DNA of 64,000 nt from positions 496,001 through 560,000 of the forward strand of contig NZ_CP058952.1 of assembly GCF_013423785.1 (NCBI RefSeq). Reading direction: 5' to 3'. Below the pieces are notes generated by a model, which was given only the letters and a program-made list of their open reading frames with translations, was not told where the DNA came from and made no database searches. The stretch is from Chitinibacter fontanus (GTDB lineage: Bacteria > Pseudomonadota > Gammaproteobacteria > Burkholderiales > Chitinibacteraceae). The translations under genes were made by a program, and so were the position numbers. This document shows, one piece after another, positions 8,535 through 16,672 of the stretch; position 1 is the first letter of the stretch, and each line of letters starts with the position of its first letter.

Positions 8535-8898
8535 AGCTGCGTGGCTGATTGCCAATCAATTCAATACTGGTTCGGTTGGGCAAGCAAATAGCACTTTGCC
8601 CGGCTTGGGTTAACCAGCCTGCTTTCACACAATACTGACGCGGGCTGGGATCATGGGCGATACGCGCTTTACCTGCCGCAACCTCGACCACGGTATCGCC
8701 CAGTGGACCAGTAACATGCAGGATATTGGCGGCCATTAGATCAAGCTCGGCATAGACTTTGCCATCTTGATAAATACGCACTCGGGTAGCTCGTGGCTGC
8801 GTCCAAGTCCAGTAGGTGAGCATTGCCCACAACAAGCCCAGTACCATCACACAAACGACATCACCCCATTTCAGCAGGCGCCAGGTATCAATGACCAT
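8515..8898 (-). CDS. NusG domain II-containing membrane-anchored protein
   Basis: A 127-residue protein with one N-terminal membrane segment (VVCVMVLGLLWAMLTYWTW) followed by a small beta domain of the NusG domain II (DUF1312) type: RVRIYQDGKVYAELDL, then GPLGDTVVEV, and the terminal CVKAGWLTQAGQSAICLPN. It should sit on the outer face of the inner membrane. Its start overlaps the end of rapZ by 11 bases and its stop lies inside the Gx transporter gene. The pairing with a Gx transporter is conserved in many bacteria. Function is not established. Confidence 0.82.
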   Translation of the reverse strand: MVIDTWRLLKWGDVVCVMVLGLLWAMLTYWTWTQPRATRVRIYQDGKVYAELDLMAANILHVTGPLGDTVVEVAAGKARIAHDPSPRQYCVKAGWLTQAGQSAICLPNRTSIELIGNQPRSYDSLSY

Positions 8899-9748
8899 CT
8901 TGCTCGCGATGGCGGATTAATACTTGGCGCGAACGGGCAAAGTGCCGCTTAAGCTCTTCAGCCAAGTAAACAGAACGATGCTGCCCGCCTGTACACCCGA
9001 TTGCGACAGTCACATAGCTGCGCTGATCGCGCTCAAATTCGGGCAACCAGCGCTCCAGAAAACCAAGAATATGCGTTAAATATGGTCCAACAGTCGGTTG
9101 GCGCATCAGAAAATCCGCCACCGGCTTATCCATCCCCGTTAAGGGCCGCAACTCTGGGTCGTAATAAGGATTTGGCAAACAACGGGCATCAAAAACAAAA
9201 TCAGCATCCAGCGGTATACCGTGTTTGAAGCCGAATGACTCGAAAATAAGAGTGAGTTTGGCTTTATCCGAGGCGATAAAATCACGAATCCAGTGGCGTA
9301 ATTTTGATGCCGCCATGCCGCTGGTATCGATACAATGCCCTACTTCACGAATATCGCCGAGCACCTCGCGCTCCATTCCGATGCATTCACTCACCGTTAG
9401 CAATCCATTGGACAAAGGGTGACTACGGCGGCTTTCAGAATAGCGCTTGATAATAGTTTCATCATTGGCCTCCAAAAACAGCACTCGGACATCCACATCC
9501 AACTGCATCAAGGCATCCAGATGCTCGGGCAAGCTGGTCAGGTTATGCGCGCTACGTGCATCAACAGCAATCGCCACGCGGGGATAACCGTCCATATCGA
9601 GCATCGAGACCGCTTGTGGCAACAATGGTGCTGGTAGGTTATCGAGACAGTAATAGCCCAAATCTTCCAGCGCACGCAAAGCAACCGATTTACCGGCGCC
9701 CGAGAGACCTGACAACAAAACGACTTGCTGATGCTTTGAATTTGGCAT
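8888..9748 (-). CDS. rapZ: RNase adapter protein RapZ
   Basis: RapZ binds nucleotides and, in enterobacteria, guides RNase E to the sRNA GlmZ to control glucosamine-6-phosphate synthase. The 286-residue protein has the Walker A motif GLSGAGKS near residues 14-21 and the C-terminal GCTGGQHRS phosphate-binding region that marks this family (YvcJ/YhbJ). The ATG overlaps the hprK stop by one base (TAATG), implying coupled translation. Whether a GlmZ-like RNA exists in this organism cannot be judged from the window. Confidence 0.95.
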   Translation of the reverse strand: MPNSKHQQVVLLSGLSGAGKSVALRALEDLGYYCLDNLPAPLLPQAVSMLDMDGYPRVAIAVDARSAHNLTSLPEHLDALMQLDVDVRVLFLEANDETIIKRYSESRRSHPLSNGLLTVSECIGMEREVLGDIREVGHCIDTSGMAASKLRHWIRDFIASDKAKLTLIFESFGFKHGIPLDADFVFDARCLPNPYYDPELRPLTGMDKPVADFLMRQPTVGPYLTHILGFLERWLPEFERDQRSYVTVAIGCTGGQHRSVYLAEELKRHFARSRQVLIRHREQDGH

Positions 9749-10692
9749 TACTCGCCCATTTCCATAAATTTTTGATGCCGTTCGATGAATTCACGCGTCG
9801 AATCAATGCCGCGCAATTGCAGAATATAGTTACGCACGGCCGACTCAACCAACACCGCCAAATTGCGCCCCGCCGCCACCGGAATCACCAGCTTGCGAAT
9901 TGGCACATCCAAAATCGCCTGCGTCGCCGCCTGCATTTGCAAGCGATCTACCGGTGCGAGCGATTCGCCACCGGCTTTGGCAAGATGAATAATCAATTTC
10001 AGCGTTTTTTTCGGCCGCACCGCGGTTTCACCGAAAATCGTCCGGATATTCAATACACCAATCCCGCGCACTTCCAAAAAGTCGCGCAACATTGGTGGGC
10101 AGCGACCTTCCAGCGTTTCGGGGTTAGTACGATAAACCTCGACCACATCATCGGCCACCAAACCATGACCGCGTGAAATCAGCTCCAGTGCCAGCTCGGA
10201 TTTACCCATTGACGATTCGCCCGTCAGCAAAACGCCTACCTCCAGCACATCCAGAAATACCCCATGCAGGTGTGTAGATACAGCCAATGCTTTACTTAGG
10301 TAATAGCGCAATACCTCCATTAAATACGGAGATTGCTCAGGGCTTGTCAATAAAGGCACATGATGGCGCTCAGCCGCATCACGCAAGGCATCGGGTACTA
10401 CCTGCCCATTGGCGACAATCATCGCCGCCATTTCGCTGGCAAATAACTGGTTAAGACTACTGAGCTGCACATCGGGTGAGAGGCCATTGACATAGGCAAT
10501 CTCGGCAATGCCCAGCACTTGAATCCGATTAGGGTGTACAAAATTCAAATGCCCAACCAGCGACAAAGATGGCTTTTGCTCACTGGCATCGTTAGACAGC
10601 AGATTATTCGCCCCAGATTGTCCAGCCACCCAAGTTAGGCGCAGTTTCTCGGCGTTATCAATGAATAATTGGCGGGCAGTAATTTGGGGCAT
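9748..10692 (-). CDS. hprK: HPr kinase/phosphorylase
   Basis: HprK phosphorylates and dephosphorylates Ser46 of HPr (or an HPr-like protein). In betaproteobacteria it belongs to an incomplete PTS used for regulation. The 314-residue protein has the N-terminal HPr_kinase_N domain and a P-loop GESSMGKS at 158-165, followed by the [10 protein letters not shown] signature segment. The start is set at ATG 10692 ([10 protein letters not shown]) because it matches related proteins and has GAGA at ribosome-binding distance. Longer in-frame starts at 10716 or 10719 fall within a terminator hairpin. No ptsH or ptsI is present in this window. Confidence 0.93.
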   Translation of the reverse strand: MPQITARQLFIDNAEKLRLTWVAGQSGANNLLSNDASEQKPSLSLVGHLNFVHPNRIQVLGIAEIAYVNGLSPDVQLSSLNQLFASEMAAMIVANGQVVPDALRDAAERHHVPLLTSPEQSPYLMEVLRYYLSKALAVSTHLHGVFLDVLEVGVLLTGESSMGKSELALELISRGHGLVADDVVEVYRTNPETLEGRCPPMLRDFLEVRGIGVLNIRTIFGETAVRPKKTLKLIIHLAKAGGESLAPVDRLQMQAATQAILDVPIRKLVIPVAAGRNLAVLVESAVRNYILQLRGIDSTREFIERHQKFMEMGE

Positions 10693-10700
10693 ACGATTCT

Positions 10701-10730
10701 CAAAAAAAAACTGCATCAATCAGATGCAGT
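10701..10730 (-). terminator. Intrinsic terminator between ptsN and hprK
   Basis: Read on the minus strand, ACTGCATC and GATGCAGT form a perfect 8-bp stem with a 5-base loop, followed by nine T residues (10709-10701). The T-run ends only eight bases before the hprK ATG, and the hprK ribosome-binding site starts straight after it, so this is both the ptsN terminator and part of the hprK leader. Confidence 0.88.
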
Positions 10731-10774
10731 CTTGATATTAACCAGCTAAGCAAAGGGAGTCTAGCTTATTGCTA

Positions 10775-11248
10775 TTACGTAAAATCAGCGCCGTAAGGCT
10801 GCCAACTTGAGATCCGCTGCCACACCAAGTGCGGCTCTGGCACGGCATTGAGCTCTTCGCGCAATTGCTTATCCGAAAAGAGTTGAGCCAATTCGGAGAG
10901 AATTTGCAGATGCAGATCGGTGGCATTGGCTGGCACTAGCAAAACAAAAATTAGCGACACCGGTTTGCCATCAGGCGCATCAAATGGGATAGGTTCTTTC
11001 AAACGAACAAAGGCACCGGTCGCCTCTTTCAAGCCTTTAATCCGGCCATGCGGAATGGCAACGCCTTGCCCCAAACCGGTAGAACCGAGCTTTTCACGCG
11101 CAAACAAGCTATCAAAAATCACGCTACGCGCAATGCCATGGCTATTTTCAAACACAATACCCACATGCTCAAAAACGCGCTTTTTGCTACCAACATCTAA
11201 ATCTAAAAATACATTACTGGTTGGCAGAATTTTGGTAATCAGGCTCAT
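10775..11248 (-). CDS. ptsN: Nitrogen PTS EIIA component PtsN
   Basis: EIIA(Ntr) is a phosphoryl acceptor that regulates potassium transport, nitrogen and sigma-54-linked processes. It does not itself move sugar. The 157-residue protein carries the phosphorylatable histidine His67 in GVAIPHGR, surrounded by the usual LGSTGLGQG and the following F-x-x-L segment. The start at 11248 (MSLITKILPTSNVFLDL) fits the family length. An upstream in-frame start at 11305 would add a tail without similarity. It lies in the classic rpoN-hpf-ptsN-hprK-rapZ order but is bracketed by terminators on both sides, so it may be partly independent. Confidence 0.93.
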   Translation of the reverse strand: MSLITKILPTSNVFLDLDVGSKKRVFEHVGIVFENSHGIARSVIFDSLFAREKLGSTGLGQGVAIPHGRIKGLKEATGAFVRLKEPIPFDAPDGKPVSLIFVLLVPANATDLHLQILSELAQLFSDKQLREELNAVPEPHLVWQRISSWQPYGADFT

Positions 11249-11303
11249 GGTCTTAATCGTGTTCCCTAGTGGACTGGGTATTGTACTTGCCTTGCTCAGA
11301 AAC

Positions 11304-11332
11304 AAAAACGGGAACGACTCGCGGCGTTCCCG
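11304..11332 (-). terminator. Intrinsic terminator after hpf
   Basis: On the minus strand CGGGAACG pairs perfectly with CGTTCCCG around an 8-base loop and is followed by TTTTTG. It separates hpf from ptsN. Confidence 0.85.
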
Positions 11333-11353
11333 TTGTATTGCTTACGCAACGAA

Positions 11354-11680
11354 TTATTCTTCAACCACCGCTTGGTGTTTGAGAGCTTCACCACGATGTG
11401 ATGATTGTTTTTCTTTGTGTTTAACCACCTGACGATCTAATTTGTCCATCAGAACGTCAATGGCGGCATACAAATCTTCCTCAATAGCCTCAACGTGAAT
11501 GTCTTTGCCGCTCACGTGTACTGTGACCTCGGCCTTGTGCTGCAGTTTGTCTACCGAAAGAATCACTGTTGCATCGATCACATTGTCAAAATGACGTACC
11601 ACGCGCTCGATTTTGCTAGTGACATACTCACGGATAGCTGGAGTAACTTCAAGATGATGACCGCTGATGTTGAGGTTCAT
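11354..11680 (-). CDS. hpf: Ribosome hibernation promoting factor (short form)
   Basis: HPF binds the 30S decoding region in stationary phase and helps form inactive 100S ribosome dimers. At 108 residues it is the short type, without the C-terminal dimerisation domain of long HPF. It shows [20 protein letters not shown] at the N-terminus and the basic [14 protein letters not shown] helix near the end, both typical. It sits 30 bases after rpoN, in a position conserved through proteobacteria, and is followed by a strong terminator. Confidence 0.95.
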   Translation of the reverse strand: MNLNISGHHLEVTPAIREYVTSKIERVVRHFDNVIDATVILSVDKLQHKAEVTVHVSGKDIHVEAIEEDLYAAIDVLMDKLDRQVVKHKEKQSSHRGEALKHQAVVEE

Positions 11681-11710
11681 AATATTGCTCCTTCGATTTA
11701 TATCGCCTTT

Positions 11711-13111
11711 TTATAGGCTTTTGCGCTGACTGGCAGGCGCAATGTTCAGCGCCTCCCGATACTTGGCAACGGTGCGCCGCGCTACTGCGACACCTTGCCT
11801 TGCGAGTTCTTCTGTTATAGCACTATCCGATAATGGTTTCTTTGGATTTTCCTGTGCTACCAGTTGTTTGATCAAAGCTTTGATCGATGTTGCTGAATTT
11901 TCGCCGCCGCTGTCGTTTTCAACATGACTACCGAAGAAGTATTTGTACTCCAAAACGCCGCGCGGTGTCAGCATAAATTTTTGCGTTGTCACGCGCGAAA
12001 TCGTTGATTCGTGTAAATCGAGCTCTTCAGCAATATCACGCAGCACCAGCGGTTTCATGGCCACTTCGCCATATTCAAAAAACGCTTGCTGCCGCGCAAC
12101 GATCGCTTGGGCCACCCGCAAAATCGTACTGCCACGCTGTTCTATGCTTTTAATCAACCACCTAGCTTCTTGCAAAGCGCTAGCAAGATTGTCTCCAACT
12201 TCACCTTGCAACAGCCGCGCATACATTTCATTGACTTTAATTTTGGGCTGCGCAGCCTGATTCAGGCGCACAGTCCAGCGACCACGTAACTTTTGCACCA
12301 GCACATCAGGCACGACATAACGTGTTGTATCCGCGCCCCAGTTGGCCGCTGGTCTAGGGTTCAAGGCCCGGATAATCTGCTGAGCCTGACGCAATTGATC
12401 ATCATCACATTGAAACTGTTTTTTTAGCTTGGCAAAATCGCGGATCGCTAATAACTCCAATCCAGTCTCAATTAAGCGACGCGCCAACAAATACTCAGGA
12501 GTATTGGGAGCAGATTTCAATTGCAGCAACAGACATTCCGACAAGGATCGAGTGCCAACCCCCAGCGGCTCGAGCTGCATTAAATATTGATGTGCGATTC
12601 GCAACTCATCAACTTCAAGCTCAAGCTCCTGCACTATTTCAGCAGGTAATTGCGCAAAAATTTCCTCTAAGTCTTGCGTGAGTAAGCCATCTTCATCCAA
12701 GGCTTCAATTAACAAGGCAAGCAGGGCATGATCACGCGCAGAAAGCCCCATCAGACGGGCTTGCGCCAATAAATGATCACGCAAACTTAATTCAATCGCG
12801 ACTCGTAAAGTGGGGTCGTGCTCATCATCCTCGTCGTATGAACCACCATTTTTTACCTCGTCCCAACGAAGTCCATCCAAATCATCCACATGATCCGTAC
12901 TGGAGTCAGTCGTCTCAGGAGCGGCGACCTCGAGGGAGTCCGGCGAGTCACCAGCCGACTCTTCCCTCTCTAGCAACGGGTTATCTGCCAAGTATTGCTC
13001 AACTTCCTGATTAAAATCGAGCGTAGAAAGCTGCAACAGTTTGATCGACTGCTGTAATTGTGGCGTTAAATTGAGCTGCTGCGACATGCGCAGCTGCAAA
13101 GATTGCTTCAT
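11711..13111 (-). CDS. rpoN: RNA polymerase sigma-54 factor
   Basis: Sigma-54 directs RNA polymerase to -24/-12 promoters that need an AAA+ activator. The 466-residue protein begins with the Gln/Leu-rich region I (MKQSLQLRMSQQLNLTPQLQ), then an acidic region II, the core-binding domain, the helix-turn-helix and the C-terminal RpoN box ARRTVAKYRE at residues 444-453, which reads the -24 element. It lies 21 bases downstream of lptB and 30 bases upstream of hpf. Length and domain order are normal. Confidence 0.97.
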   Translation of the reverse strand: MKQSLQLRMSQQLNLTPQLQQSIKLLQLSTLDFNQEVEQYLADNPLLEREESAGDSPDSLEVAAPETTDSSTDHVDDLDGLRWDEVKNGGSYDEDDEHDPTLRVAIELSLRDHLLAQARLMGLSARDHALLALLIEALDEDGLLTQDLEEIFAQLPAEIVQELELEVDELRIAHQYLMQLEPLGVGTRSLSECLLLQLKSAPNTPEYLLARRLIETGLELLAIRDFAKLKKQFQCDDDQLRQAQQIIRALNPRPAANWGADTTRYVVPDVLVQKLRGRWTVRLNQAAQPKIKVNEMYARLLQGEVGDNLASALQEARWLIKSIEQRGSTILRVAQAIVARQQAFFEYGEVAMKPLVLRDIAEELDLHESTISRVTTQKFMLTPRGVLEYKYFFGSHVENDSGGENSATSIKALIKQLVAQENPKKPLSDSAITEELARQGVAVARRTVAKYREALNIAPASQRKSL

Positions 13112-13132
13112 AAATCCAGCACAAGGAGGAAA

Positions 13133-13855
13133 TTACATTCGGAAGTGTTCGCCCAGATATACGCGACGAACATCTTCATTATTCACGATCTCAGCCGGTT
13201 TACCAGCTGCCATCACCGAGCCTTCTGAAATGATATAAGCACGGTCACAAATACCGAGCGTTTCGCGAACATTATGATCGGTAATCAACACCCCAATTCC
13301 GCGCTCTTTCAAGAAGCCAATAATGCGCTGAATATCAATCACCGCAATCGGATCGACACCGGCAAATGGCTCATCAAGCAAGACAAATTGTGGGTTAGAC
13401 GCCAACGCACGCGCGATCTCGACACGGCGGCGCTCTCCACCGGACAAACTCATGGCATTACTATTGCGTAGATGCCCCACATGCAGATCATGTAATAATT
13501 CATCTAGGCGCTCAATAATTTGCGCTTTATCGCTGTAGTGCAGCTCCAGCACCGATTTGATATTTTCGGCCACAGTCATTTTGCGAAAAATCGAGGCCTC
13601 TTGGGGCAGATAGCCCAATCCTAAGCGAGCGCGCTTATGAATCGGCTGCTGACTCACGTCGACACCATCGAGCTCGATGGTGCCCTGATCCATCCGCACC
13701 AGACCGACAATCATGTAAAAGCTGGTGGTTTTGCCGGCTCCATTGGGACCCAATAAACCAACCACTTCACCACTACTGACTTCCAGTGATACATCGCGCA
13801 CTACAGTGCGTTTCTTATAACTTTTCTGCAAATGCTGGGCTTTAAGAGTGCTCAT
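13133..13855 (-). CDS. lptB: LPS export ABC transporter ATPase LptB
   Basis: LptB powers extraction of LPS from the inner membrane by the LptB2FGC complex. The 240-residue ATPase has Walker [10 protein letters not shown] at 36-44, the signature LSGGERRR, Walker [12 protein letters not shown] and the switch histidine in ITDHNVRE. It follows lptA by five bases in the usual lptC-lptA-lptB-rpoN order. lptF and lptG are not in this window, as is normal. Confidence 0.97.
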   Translation of the reverse strand: MSTLKAQHLQKSYKKRTVVRDVSLEVSSGEVVGLLGPNGAGKTTSFYMIVGLVRMDQGTIELDGVDVSQQPIHKRARLGLGYLPQEASIFRKMTVAENIKSVLELHYSDKAQIIERLDELLHDLHVGHLRNSNAMSLSGGERRRVEIARALASNPQFVLLDEPFAGVDPIAVIDIQRIIGFLKERGIGVLITDHNVRETLGICDRAYIISEGSVMAAGKPAEIVNNEDVRRVYLGEHFRM

Positions 13856-13860
13856 GCGTT

Positions 13861-14376
13861 TTATTTGCTCACGGGCTTGCTGGCGGTTTCAGAGGCTTTT
13901 TTCTTAGGGGTCAGAGTGATATTTACACGTCCACCCGATTTACTTTGCGCCTGGTAGTACTCGGTATTCATGTCATAAGTGATTTTGTCACCCACAACTA
14001 AATCCTGATTACGTTTAATCCAAGCTTTTTCCATCAACACCATAAAACCTTTCGCACCGTCATAATCAAAGCGCAACGCCTCAGCATCCAGCATCTCACC
14101 CGAATCTAGTCTTTGCTTAAAGCGCACCGGACGCCCCTCACCTTGGGCAAACTGATTGCCTTGCTCGTCTTGGCGAGTCACCAGCTTATCGGCACGAACC
14201 ACCATGGTCCCTTGTGTGACAACCACATTCCCGGTACAAACACTTTGCTGCGTTTTCTGATCTAAAGCGCAATTATCTGCGACGATATTCATCGGTTTTT
14301 CACGATCGGCGGTTTCAGCTGAAACGGTATTACTGAGTAGCAGTGCCAACAAGGGCAGCACGAGCGGTCGGAACAT
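13861..14376 (-). CDS. lptA: LPS transport periplasmic protein LptA
   Basis: LptA forms the beta-jellyroll bridge that carries LPS across the periplasm between LptC and LptDE. The 171-residue protein has a Sec signal ([20 protein letters not shown]) and the family pattern [27 protein letters not shown]. Two cysteines in this segment could be oxidised to a disulfide. The tail is Lys/Ala-rich. Its start lies 47 bases inside the end of lptC, a long overlap that implies coupled expression. Confidence 0.92.
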   Translation of the reverse strand: MFRPLVLPLLALLLSNTVSAETADREKPMNIVADNCALDQKTQQSVCTGNVVVTQGTMVVRADKLVTRQDEQGNQFAQGEGRPVRFKQRLDSGEMLDAEALRFDYDGAKGFMVLMEKAWIKRNQDLVVGDKITYDMNTEYYQAQSKSGGRVNITLTPKKKASETASKPVSK

Positions 14377-14929
14377 AGGTCATTTTTACCTTAGATTTTA
14401 ATAAAAGAGTCTGTGCGCTATTGTCAGCAACAAACCCAACTGCCTCAGCATGATGCGGCCCCATATCTGCCACCACAGGGGCATCGGAGCTAGCTTGATG
14501 CGTTGCTTGATTCAAAAACACGTCATGGCTATGGATAATGAGCTCTGCTTGCGTGCCGAATGGTGCGCGACGCAATTCCACTTGATCATAGAACCAGATT
14601 TGCGAAGCTTTGAAGATACTTTTCCCGCGCACACCAGTCACCGTCATCACAGGCTTACCCGGATCCGTTTGTACCAAACGTGGCTGATTAAACAGCAGCG
14701 TATCTTCGGCACGGAAGTGGCGCACTTCGCTTGCAATCAACTCGGATCGCTTAAGCCCCGCCACATCAAAACGCTCCAATACACCACGCTGGGTAATCAT
14801 ATCTGGCGTATTCGGATCAATTTTCTTGGTCGAAACCATATCTATTGCCGCACGGCTCAAACCCAGGATTAGGGCAGCAACCAGTAACAATAGCATCATG
14901 GGCAAGGCCCAAATAGTCAGGCTACGCAA
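14330..14929 (-). CDS. lptC: LPS export protein LptC
   Basis: LptC is the bitopic inner-membrane protein that receives LPS from LptB2FG and hands it to LptA. The 199-residue sequence has one N-terminal membrane segment (LPMMLLLLVAALILGLS) and a periplasmic beta-jellyroll with the QPRLVQTDPGKPVMTVTG region. Sequence conservation in this family is low, so identity rests on topology and its place between kdsC and lptA. It starts nine bases after kdsC ends and overlaps lptA by 47 bases. Confidence 0.9.
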   Translation of the reverse strand: MRSLTIWALPMMLLLLVAALILGLSRAAIDMVSTKKIDPNTPDMITQRGVLERFDVAGLKRSELIASEVRHFRAEDTLLFNQPRLVQTDPGKPVMTVTGVRGKSIFKASQIWFYDQVELRRAPFGTQAELIIHSHDVFLNQATHQASSDAPVVADMGPHHAEAVGFVADNSAQTLLLKSKVKMTYVPTARAALVGTATQ

Positions 14930-14938
14930 AATATCGCC

Positions 14939-15454
14939 TTACTGCAGGTATGGAGCCAAAGCTGCATCCAGCGTTCCTTGGCTTGCCATGATTAATTCAC
15001 ATACTTCGCGTACCGCGCCAGCACCGCCTTGGCGGCCAGTGACATAATGCGCATATTGCTGCACCAACTCGGGAGCAGCTGGCACCGACACGGCAAATGC
15101 AACGCGACGCATTACAGGCAGATCAATGACATCATCCCCCATAAACCCACACTCGTGCTCGCTCACTCCAACTTGCTCGATCAAAGCTTTAAAGGAAGCC
15201 AATTTATCGTGTGAGCCTTGGTGCAAATAGTCGATGCCCAGATTTCGCGCTCGATGCTCAAGCAAACGAGAAGTGCGTCCGGTAATAATCGCCAATTTCA
15301 CCCCGCTATTTTGCAGCATTTTCATTCCATGCCCATCGAGCGAATTAAATGCTTTCATTTCTTCGCCTGAGTCAGAAAAATACAAACTACCGTCGGTCAT
15401 CACACCATCGACATCAAAAATCATTAATTTTACTGGTTTTGCCCGTTCAATCAT
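14939..15454 (-). CDS. kdsC: 3-deoxy-D-manno-octulosonate 8-phosphate phosphatase
   Basis: KdsC removes phosphate from KDO-8-phosphate to give KDO, needed for the LPS inner core. It is a HAD-superfamily C0 enzyme with no cap domain. The 171-residue protein shows motif I DVDGVMTDG at 14-22, motif II in IITGR, and motif III/IV MGDDVIDLPVM. The length is typical of the tetrameric family. It lies between kdsD and lptC, so KDO synthesis and LPS export are transcribed together here. Confidence 0.95.
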   Translation of the reverse strand: MIERAKPVKLMIFDVDGVMTDGSLYFSDSGEEMKAFNSLDGHGMKMLQNSGVKLAIITGRTSRLLEHRARNLGIDYLHQGSHDKLASFKALIEQVGVSEHECGFMGDDVIDLPVMRRVAFAVSVPAAPELVQQYAHYVTGRQGGAGAVREVCELIMASQGTLDAALAPYLQ

Positions 15455-15521
15455 TTTTCCACCCCTAGCAGGGTATTAATCTTAACATTAGTATAAACTT
15501 GGCTCACAGGGATATACCCCT

Positions 15522-16490
15522 TTAAACCACTCTAGCGCGAAGTAGGTCATGCATATTAATAGCACCGACCAGAACGCCAGCATCAACGACCAGCAAACCA
15601 TTAATTCGACGCGTTTCCATCACTGCCGCAGCTTCAGCTGCGAGCCGCTGCGCCTCTATGGTAGCAGGATTTCGGGTCATCACTTCCGACACCAGCGTAG
15701 TTCGCAAATCAAAATCTCGATCCAAGGTACGGCGTAAATCACCATCGGTGTACACACCTTGTAGCAGCCCCTGCTCATCGACCACCGCGGTCATCCCCAT
15801 CCCTTTGCGACTGATTTCTAGCAAAGCATCACGCAAACTCATGGTGGTTTGCACTACGGGCAAGGCATCACCTGCATGCATTAAATCACGCACATGCACC
15901 AGTAGTTTGCGCCCTAGGCTACCGCCCGGATGCGAAAGTGCAAAATCATCCGCCTGAAATCCACGTGCCTCAAGCAATGCCACGGCCAAGGCATCGCCCA
16001 AAGCTAAAGCAACCGTAGTACTAGCGGTTGGAGCCAAATTCAAAGGACATGCTTCTTCTTGTACCCCTGCATCAAGGTGCACCTGAGCTTGTGTTGCCAG
16101 CGTTGAATTAGGATTACCAGTCAGCGAAATAATGGGCGTTGCCAAGCGCTTTAAGCTAGGCAGAATCGCCAAAACTTCATCACTCTCGCCCGAATTTGAC
16201 AATACCAGCAAAATATCTTGGCGCGTAATCATACCTAAATCACCATGAGCGGCCTCCCCTGGATGAACGAACATGGCAGGCGTACCGGTACTGGCCATCG
16301 TGGCAGCAATTTTGCGCGCGATGTGCCCTGATTTGCCCATCCCCATCACCACAACACGCCCAGTACAGGCCAAAATCATTTCGCAGGCACGATTAAATTG
16401 CTCGGCATCAAGCCGAGCTACAGTTGCTGAAATTGCTGCAGCTTCCATCTCCAAAACGCGGCAGGCGCTATGGTATGCAGTTTGCGTCAT
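15522..16490 (-). CDS. kdsD: Arabinose-5-phosphate isomerase KdsD
   Basis: KdsD converts ribulose-5-phosphate to arabinose-5-phosphate, the first step of KDO synthesis. The 322-residue protein has an N-terminal SIS sugar-isomerase domain (GMGKSGHIARKIAATMASTG, then LSNSGESDE) and a C-terminal pair of CBS domains from about residue 205. A GAGGG ribosome-binding site precedes the ATG. It heads the minus-strand KDO/Lpt/rpoN run and is divergent from the antiporter at 16673. Confidence 0.95.
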   Translation of the reverse strand: MTQTAYHSACRVLEMEAAAISATVARLDAEQFNRACEMILACTGRVVVMGMGKSGHIARKIAATMASTGTPAMFVHPGEAAHGDLGMITRQDILLVLSNSGESDEVLAILPSLKRLATPIISLTGNPNSTLATQAQVHLDAGVQEEACPLNLAPTASTTVALALGDALAVALLEARGFQADDFALSHPGGSLGRKLLVHVRDLMHAGDALPVVQTTMSLRDALLEISRKGMGMTAVVDEQGLLQGVYTDGDLRRTLDRDFDLRTTLVSEVMTRNPATIEAQRLAAEAAAVMETRRINGLLVVDAGVLVGAINMHDLLRARVV

Positions 16491-16672
16491 TCAAGCCCTC
16501 ACCAGTGAATTTTGAGCTCGGATTATAAAAGACCTCTGCAGTCTGTAACAGCGATCTGCTAATAAATACTATTCGCTTCAGTTATACTTACATCAAACTA
16601 ATTAGTCTTTAGCATTATTTACTGGACTAGGTCAGCCTCTTCACCCTACACAACGAGACTCACTAGCGCGGT

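Noticed and set aside
9556..10176. 206-codon open frame antisense to rapZ/hprK
   Set aside because: It mirrors two well-supported genes and reads as basic, low-complexity sequence (His/Arg/Gln-rich) typical of a shadow frame.
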